Part shown: one piece after another, positions 7,021 to 11,999 of the stretch | How positions within the stretch are numbered: position 1 is the first letter of the stretch | Layout: the number at the start of each line of letters is the position of its first letter | NCBI GenBank assembly: GCA_900556055.1 | Contig: USNJ01000051.1 | Span: 1-11,999 of the forward strand | DNA length: 11,999 bases | Origin: an uncultured Ruminococcus sp. | GTDB taxonomy: Bacteria; Bacillota; Clostridia; Oscillospirales; Ruminococcaceae | Direction: 5' to 3' | Notes under the pieces: model-generated | Seen by the model: only the letters and a program-made list of their open reading frames with translations | What the model was told of the DNA's origin: nothing | Database searches by the model: none | Made by a program: the position numbers and the translations under genes

Positions 7021-10000
7021 TTAAAAGAGTGACATCTGATCTGTTTTCGGCAATTTAGACAAAGCACCGCATCTTTCAAGTGCTTCAATTACCGATTTTG
7101 TTGCACCGCTTCTCTCCTGAAGCTCCTCGATAGATAGAAGCTCGCCCTGCCGGACAGCTTCATATATGCTGTTTGCAGCACTGACACCTACACCAGCTAC
7201 CGAACAGAACGGCAGCCTGATCTTTCCGTCCTCGATAGCATACTTATATGCGTGCGATTTGTAGATATCAACAGGCAGGAACTCATAACCTCGCTGAAGC
7301 ATCTCATTTATTATCATCAGCATATCATAAGTGTTGCTTTCCTTGGCACTTCTGTCATTGCCCTTTCTTTTCAGCTCGTCCATTTTCAGACGGACTGCCG
7401 ATTTTCCGAGAACAGCGGATTCAGCGTCAAAATCTTCGCCGCGGACAGTAAATGTCGTCGCATAGAATTCCAGCGGTCTGTATACCTTGTACCAGCCAAG
7501 ACGCATAGCCGCAATAACATAAGCCGCAGCGTGTGCTTTAGGGAACATGTACTTGATCTTCAGACAGCTGTCGATATACCATTCGGGAACGTTATTGTCA
7601 CGCATAGTCTGCTTCATTTCCTCGGTAAGCAGCTTCGGTTCAACGCCGTGATATATAAGGTATGTCATGATACTGTCTCTCGTTCCGATAACGTCGGAAA
7701 TCGTACATACCTTATCCTTGATAAGCTCCTGCGCATTTCCCAGCCATACATCGGTACCGTGTGAAAGTCCCGAAATCTGGAGCAGGTCGGAAAACCGCTT
7801 AGGCTGACATTCCATGAGCATTCCGCGGACAAACGGCGTACCCATTTCGGGGATAGCGAGTGTCCCCGTTTCGCTGTCGATGTCCTCAGGTCTTACACCG
7901 AGAGCCTCAGTCGATGTACAAAGGCTTATGACCTTTTCATCTGCAGGCCATACGTCCATTACTTTTATTCCCGTCATATCCTCGAGATGCTTATACATAG
8001 TCGGCACATCGTGACCGAGCTCGTCAAGCTTAAGAATAGTATCATGCAACGAATGGAAGTCAAAGTGGGTCGTAACAATGTCTGACTTGAAATCCTCCGC
8101 AGGGTGCTGAACGGGAGTGAAATCATAAACATCATAATTTGCGGGAATAACGACCATTCCTCCCGGGTGCTGTCCCGTTGTACGCTTTACGCCCGTGCAT
8201 CCTATAGTCAGACGGCGTTCCTCAGCGGCACTGACGTGCTTTCCTCTTTCTTCCATATAATGCTTGACATAGCCATATGCCGTCTTGTCCGCAACGGAAC
8301 CGATAGTTCCCGCCTTGAACACGTTGTCCTGACCGAAAAGCTCTTCTGTATATTTATGCGCAGACGACTGATATTCACCCGAGAAATTAAGGTCGATATC
8401 AGGTGCCTTATCGCCGTCAAATCCAAGGAATGTTTCAAATGGGATATCATGACCGTCACGCAGATAATCCTCACCGCACTTTGGGCATTTCTTCGCAGGC
8501 AGGTCATATCCCGAACCGTATTTGCCGTCCATGATAAATTCGCTGTTAAGGCATTTGGGGCATCTGTAATGCGGCGGCAGAGGATTAACCTCGGAAATTC
8601 CCGACATAGATGCAACAAACGACGAACCTACCGAACCTCTCGAACCGACCTGATAGCCATGCTCATTCGAGTTTGCAACAAGCTTCTGAGCGATCATATA
8701 CAAAACGGCAAATCCGTTTTTGATGATAGATGTAAGCTCCCTGTCAAGACGCTTCTGAACTATCTCAGGCAGCGGATCGCCGTAAAGACTTTTTGCCCTC
8801 TCTATGGTGATGCGCTGAAGATCCTCCTCAGAGCCTTCGATATACGGCGTGAACGTGCCCATCGGGAACGGTCTTATGTCGGGATCTACCATATCTGCGA
8901 TCCTTCTTGTGTTAGCAACAACGACCTCGTAAGCCTTTTCTTTTCCGAGATAGGAAAATTCCTCCAGCATCTCATCCGTCGTCCTGAGATAGAGCGGCGG
9001 CTGTTGGTCAGCGTCCTTGAATTTCTTGCTCGCCATAAGTATCGCACGGAAGATCGCATCCTTTGCGTCCATGAAATGCACATCGCAGGTAGCGCAGACG
9101 GGGATCCCAAGCTCATCTCCGAGCTGTACGATCTGCGCATTCATGTCCTGCAGATCCCTATCCTCCTTAACATCGGGATAATCATCGCTTCTTATCATGA
9201 ATGCGTTGTTTCCGATAGGCTGTATCTCAAGATAATCGTAAAATGAAGCGATCTCTTTTAACGTTTCATGAGGTCTGCCGTCCCTGACAGCCGAGAAAAG
9301 CTCACCCGCCTCGCATGCAGAACCGACAATCAGTCCCTCACGATGCTTTATAAGCTCAGACATCGGTATTCTTGGATATCTGCTGTAATATTTTAAATTG
9401 CTGTCCGAAATAAGCTTGTAGAGATTTTTCAGTCCCGTATTATTTCGCGCAATAATGATCTGGTGATATGCTTTTAGCTTCTGCGGATTTGCCGAGTGGA
9501 GTCTTGAATTCAGCTCCGAAATGCGGGTTATCTTATCCTCCTCATGAAGCCTTGTCATAAGCTTGATGAATATCATTGACAGCATCTTCGCATCATCTAC
9601 GGCACGGTGGTGGTTAAAATCTCCAAGTCCAAGATGCTTTGCAACTATATCAAGCTTGTGCTTGTTAAGCTCAGGCAGCATGCTTCGGCACATTACAACG
9701 GTATCAAGACTTGAAAAAGGAAAATCAATGCCGTAACGCTCACAGCCGGCACGTATAAACGATGTATCAAATCCCGCATTATGTGCAACGAGCAGCGGAT
9801 CATTTCCGCAGAATTCCATAAATTTGCGGATAGCCTCTTCCTGAGACGGAGCGTCCTTTACCATATCATCCGTGATGCCTGTAAGCTCAGAGATCTTCGG
9901 CGGAATTGGCTTTTCAGGGTTGACCATTATTCCGAATGAATCAACGACTTCCATGTTCACAAGCTTTACAGCACCTATTTCGGTTATTCTCTCAGCCTTT

Positions 10001-11307
10001 GCGTTAAGTCCCGTAGTTTCAAGGTCAAATACAATTATTTCATCATTGATATTTCTGTCTGAATGCAGCTTCACTGCGTCCGTACAGTCGTTTACGGAAT
10101 ATGCTTCAATGCCGAAAAGCACCTTGAACTTTCCTCCGCCCTTTCTTATGTCATCGACTGCGCCCATAGCCTCGGGAAATGCCTGAACAACTCCGTGATC
10201 CGTTATTGCTATTGAATCATGTCCCCATGAATATGCACGCTTTATAAGTGTTGACGCAGGTGTGAGTGCGTCCATAGCAGACATATTTGTATGCATATGC
10301 AGCTCACAGCGCTTTTCCTCGCAGGTGTCGGTTCTCTGCTTTTTCTTCACGATCATGATATCGTTCGGTTTCAGCTGAAGCTCCTTGTCGAAATCATCAT
10401 ACTTTATTTTACCTCTGACAACGACCGTATTCCCTGTTTTAAGGGACAGAATATCACCCGTTTTTTCCTTCAGGTCAATGATCTTCATTGTGATCGAGCC
10501 TGTGTAGTCTGTGATAGCGATGTTGATTATAAGCTTGTCTCCCGCTCTTGTTTCCTTGCTTTCAAGCTCAAAAATATCGCCCCAGACAGTCACCATTTCG
10601 TTGTCGGATACGATATCGCCGATATTTTTCACATCAGGTCCGCTGATCTTTCTTCCCTTGATAATGACAGCATCATCACAGAGAACAGGCAGATTTTTAA
10701 AATCAACAGTGACCGTTTCAGGCTTCTTTTCCGCTATCTCGGGGATATCATGCTGCGGTATATTTTCAGGCTCGGGAGGCGGCGCATTTTCAAACATTCT
10801 GACAATTGCCTCGTCCTGTTTCTTCTGATATTCAAACGGATCAAGTTTAAGCTCACCGTTTACCGATATTTCGTATGTATCGCTGAACTCGTCCCTGATT
10901 ATCTTTGCAAGCTTATCCTCAAACCGGACCTTTTTCAGCAGCTCATATCCGCCGTGCTTCAGCGTTACGGTTATATGCTTTCCGTTGAGAGATACCTCTG
11001 CATCATCGAGATATCCGTTCACGACGGTTATCCTGCGCTTCATTTTCTTAAAAAGCTCAGGCAGATAATCGACCGTAAATCTGTTGGGAGCATATCTGCA
11101 TCTCAGCACAAATTCACGAAGCGCAAGGTTCTTTTCCATCAGCTTTTCATATTCAATGACGTTATCCGTCTTAACGGGGATATCAAAAGATGCAGTGACC
11201 CACAGTGACGTGTAATCCCTTGAATATGTGACATTCAGTATCTCACCCCTGCCGACAGGCGTTGGTATCGACTCCGAATAATCCGAAAACAGCTCTTTAA
11301 TCAGCAT
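7021..11307 (-). CDS. polC: DNA polymerase III alpha subunit, Gram-positive type PolC
   Basis: PolC is the replicative DNA polymerase of Firmicutes, with built-in proofreading. The 1428 residues show, in order: an N-terminal domain, a proline-rich linker (about 174-197), an OB fold (about 235-320), and the first half of the PHP domain ([14 protein letters not shown] 334-347, ITDHG 368-372). Inserted in it is a DnaQ-type 3'-5' exonuclease (FDLETTG 427-433, HNAGFDTSF 509-517, HHRAVDDA 566-573), then the rest of PHP (CDVHF 741-745). The polymerase core has GSRGSVGSS (888-896), a zinc ribbon of two CPKC pairs (916-919, 941-944), [12 protein letters not shown] (969-980) with catalytic aspartates, HFDFHSLHD (1081-1089) and [12 protein letters not shown] (1252-1263). 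It ends QMSLF, a sliding-clamp-binding motif. The ATG at 11307 lies within the ispG end (11-base overlap) and has AGGAG ten bases upstream. Oddity: about 13 residues are missing near 1225-1228 relative to B. subtilis PolC. Confidence 0.98.
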   Translation of the reverse strand: MLIKELFSDYSESIPTPVGRGEILNVTYSRDYTSLWVTASFDIPVKTDNVIEYEKLMEKNLALREFVLRCRYAPNRFTVDYLPELFKKMKRRITVVNGYLDDAEVSLNGKHITVTLKHGGYELLKKVRFEDKLAKIIRDEFSDTYEISVNGELKLDPFEYQKKQDEAIVRMFENAPPPEPENIPQHDIPEIAEKKPETVTVDFKNLPVLCDDAVIIKGRKISGPDVKNIGDIVSDNEMVTVWGDIFELESKETRAGDKLIINIAITDYTGSITMKIIDLKEKTGDILSLKTGNTVVVRGKIKYDDFDKELQLKPNDIMIVKKKQRTDTCEEKRCELHMHTNMSAMDALTPASTLIKRAYSWGHDSIAITDHGVVQAFPEAMGAVDDIRKGGGKFKVLFGIEAYSVNDCTDAVKLHSDRNINDEIIVFDLETTGLNAKAERITEIGAVKLVNMEVVDSFGIMVNPEKPIPPKISELTGITDDMVKDAPSQEEAIRKFMEFCGNDPLLVAHNAGFDTSFIRAGCERYGIDFPFSSLDTVVMCRSMLPELNKHKLDIVAKHLGLGDFNHHRAVDDAKMLSMIFIKLMTRLHEEDKITRISELNSRLHSANPQKLKAYHQIIIARNNTGLKNLYKLISDSNLKYYSRYPRIPMSELIKHREGLIVGSACEAGELFSAVRDGRPHETLKEIASFYDYLEIQPIGNNAFMIRSDDYPDVKEDRDLQDMNAQIVQLGDELGIPVCATCDVHFMDAKDAIFRAILMASKKFKDADQQPPLYLRTTDEMLEEFSYLGKEKAYEVVVANTRRIADMVDPDIRPFPMGTFTPYIEGSEEDLQRITIERAKSLYGDPLPEIVQKRLDRELTSIIKNGFAVLYMIAQKLVANSNEHGYQVGSRGSVGSSFVASMSGISEVNPLPPHYRCPKCLNSEFIMDGKYGSGYDLPAKKCPKCGEDYLRDGHDIPFETFLGFDGDKAPDIDLNFSGEYQSSAHKYTEELFGQDNVFKAGTIGSVADKTAYGYVKHYMEERGKHVSAAEERRLTIGCTGVKRTTGQHPGGMVVIPANYDVYDFTPVQHPAEDFKSDIVTTHFDFHSLHDTILKLDELGHDVPTMYKHLEDMTGIKVMDVWPADEKVISLCTSTEALGVRPEDIDSETGTLAIPEMGTPFVRGMLMECQPKRFSDLLQISGLSHGTDVWLGNAQELIKDKVCTISDVIGTRDSIMTYLIYHGVEPKLLTEEMKQTMRDNNVPEWYIDSCLKIKYMFPKAHAAAYVIAAMRLGWYKVYRPLEFYATTFTVRGEDFDAESAVLGKSAVRLKMDELKRKGNDRSAKESNTYDMLMIINEMLQRGYEFLPVDIYKSHAYKYAIEDGKIRLPFCSVAGVGVSAANSIYEAVRQGELLSIEELQERSGATKSVIEALERCGALSKLPKTDQMSLF

Positions 11308-11999
11308 TCAAACACTTCTCCTGTAATTTTTCGATCTCAGCAAGCAGCTCGGGAACTATTCTGTCCTCGGGTATCTTTCTGAGAAGCTCACCCTTGGAAA
11401 ACAGCACAGCACAGCCATCGCCGCCTGCAATTCCCAGATCCGCATCTCTCGCCTCTCCCGGACCGTTGACTATGCAGCCCATAACAGCGACCTTTATAGG
11501 CAGATCACAGTCCTTCAATGCATTTTCCACTTCCGATGCAGCCTTGATAAGATCTATCTTTGTACGTCCGCAGGTCGGACAGGATACAACAGTAACACCG
11601 CTTCCGCGTCCGACGGCTTTGAGTATGTCCTTTGCGGCATATATCTCCTTTACAGGATCTGCAGTCAGTGATACTCTGATAGTTTCGCCTATGCCGTCGC
11701 ACAGAAGAGAACCTATTCCCGCTGCGGATTTTATTATGCCCATTCTCTCCGTTCCGGCTTCCGTTACTCCGAGATGCAGCGGAAAATCAGTCTTTTCCGC
11801 AAGCATACGATAGGCTTTTATCATAGTCGGGACATCGGAGGATTTTATAGATATCACAATATCCTCAAAGTCATTCCTCGTCAGAATATCAGCGTGTCTG
11901 AGCGCACTTTTTACCAGTGCTTCCGCACATGGTCTGCTGTATTCCTCAAGTATGTCCTTTTCGAGAGAACCCGAATTAACGCCTATTCTTATCGGTATA
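11297..11999 (-). CDS. ispG: 4-hydroxy-3-methylbut-2-enyl diphosphate synthase IspG (GcpE), 5' end beyond window
   Basis: IspG reduces MEcPP to HMBPP in the non-mevalonate isoprenoid pathway using a [4Fe-4S] cluster. The frame is open to the window edge; the codons read from 11998 give [17 protein letters not shown] and then [27 protein letters not shown]. The C-terminal cluster domain has SCPTCGR (two cluster cysteines) and [15 protein letters not shown] (third cysteine and the glutamate ligand). In all 233 residues are present and roughly the first third is missing. A GTG at 11857 is internal and not the start. It ends 11 bases inside polC, so the two are probably co-transcribed. In Firmicutes ispG usually follows dxr and rseP, so those are expected just outside to the right. 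Confidence 0.96.
   Translation of the reverse strand, partial: IPIRIGVNSGSLEKDILEEYSRPCAEALVKSALRHADILTRNDFEDIVISIKSSDVPTMIKAYRMLAEKTDFPLHLGVTEAGTERMGIIKSAAGIGSLLCDGIGETIRVSLTADPVKEIYAAKDILKAVGRGSGVTVVSCPTCGRTKIDLIKAASEVENALKDCDLPIKVAVMGCIVNGPGEARDADLGIAGGDGCAVLFSKGELLRKIPEDRIVPELLAEIEKLQEKCLNAD

Noticed and set aside
8104..9246. A 380-codon plus-strand open frame opposite polC
   Set aside because: It lies wholly inside the strongly conserved polC gene, its translation is rich in Arg/Cys/Ile with no family motif, and it has no convincing ribosome site. It is a by-product of polC codon bias.
10291..11208. A 305-codon plus-strand open frame opposite the 5' part of polC
   Set aside because: Same reasoning: the opposite strand is clearly PolC (PHP, OB fold and N-terminal domain), and the antisense translation shows no recognisable domain.
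1..11999. CRISPR array, insertion sequence, prophage, toxin-antitoxin or tRNA/rRNA gene
   Set aside because: Nearly every base is accounted for by housekeeping genes, and neither intergenic gap holds a repeat array, transposase or RNA-gene signature.

Overview
The whole window is read from the minus strand. It is a dense, low-to-moderate G+C stretch with Firmicutes-type genes: a PolC-type replicative polymerase, the ispG-polC pairing, a short HisG that needs HisZ, and a one-domain HisB. Gene order and protein style fit a clostridial anaerobe, probably of the Ruminococcus/Oscillospiraceae type. That assignment is an inference from remembered family resemblance, not from a search.

In transcription order (right to left), the first block is the 3' part of ispG (isoprenoid synthesis, cut by the right edge), which overlaps polC (complete, 1428 codons). 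A 120-base gap follows polC. It carries a good vegetative-type promoter read leftward, with its -35 box starting one base past the polC stop codon.

The second block is a compact histidine operon, hisZ-hisG-hisD-hisC-hisB-hisH-hisF-hisI-hisE, with hisE cut by the left edge. Spacings are very short (4-base overlap, 1-base overlap, 1-2 base gaps, or 13-34 base gaps holding a Shine-Dalgarno), so coupled translation is likely. The one larger gap, 87 bases between hisH and hisF, holds two overlapping, mutually exclusive inverted repeats. Together the genes encode HisZG (ATP phosphoribosyltransferase), HisE, HisI, HisHF (IGP synthase), HisB, HisC and HisD. Two steps are not encoded here: the HisA isomerase and the histidinol-phosphate phosphatase.

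I found no mobile element, CRISPR array, tRNA, rRNA, prophage or defence gene. No wholly new system is visible. The points most worth checking are a PolC that lacks about 13 residues of a basic segment normally conserved before its [12 protein letters not shown] motif, the absence of hisA exactly where a structured gap sits, an altered metal-site motif in HisI, and the placement of a his operon where the rimP-nusA cluster usually follows polC.
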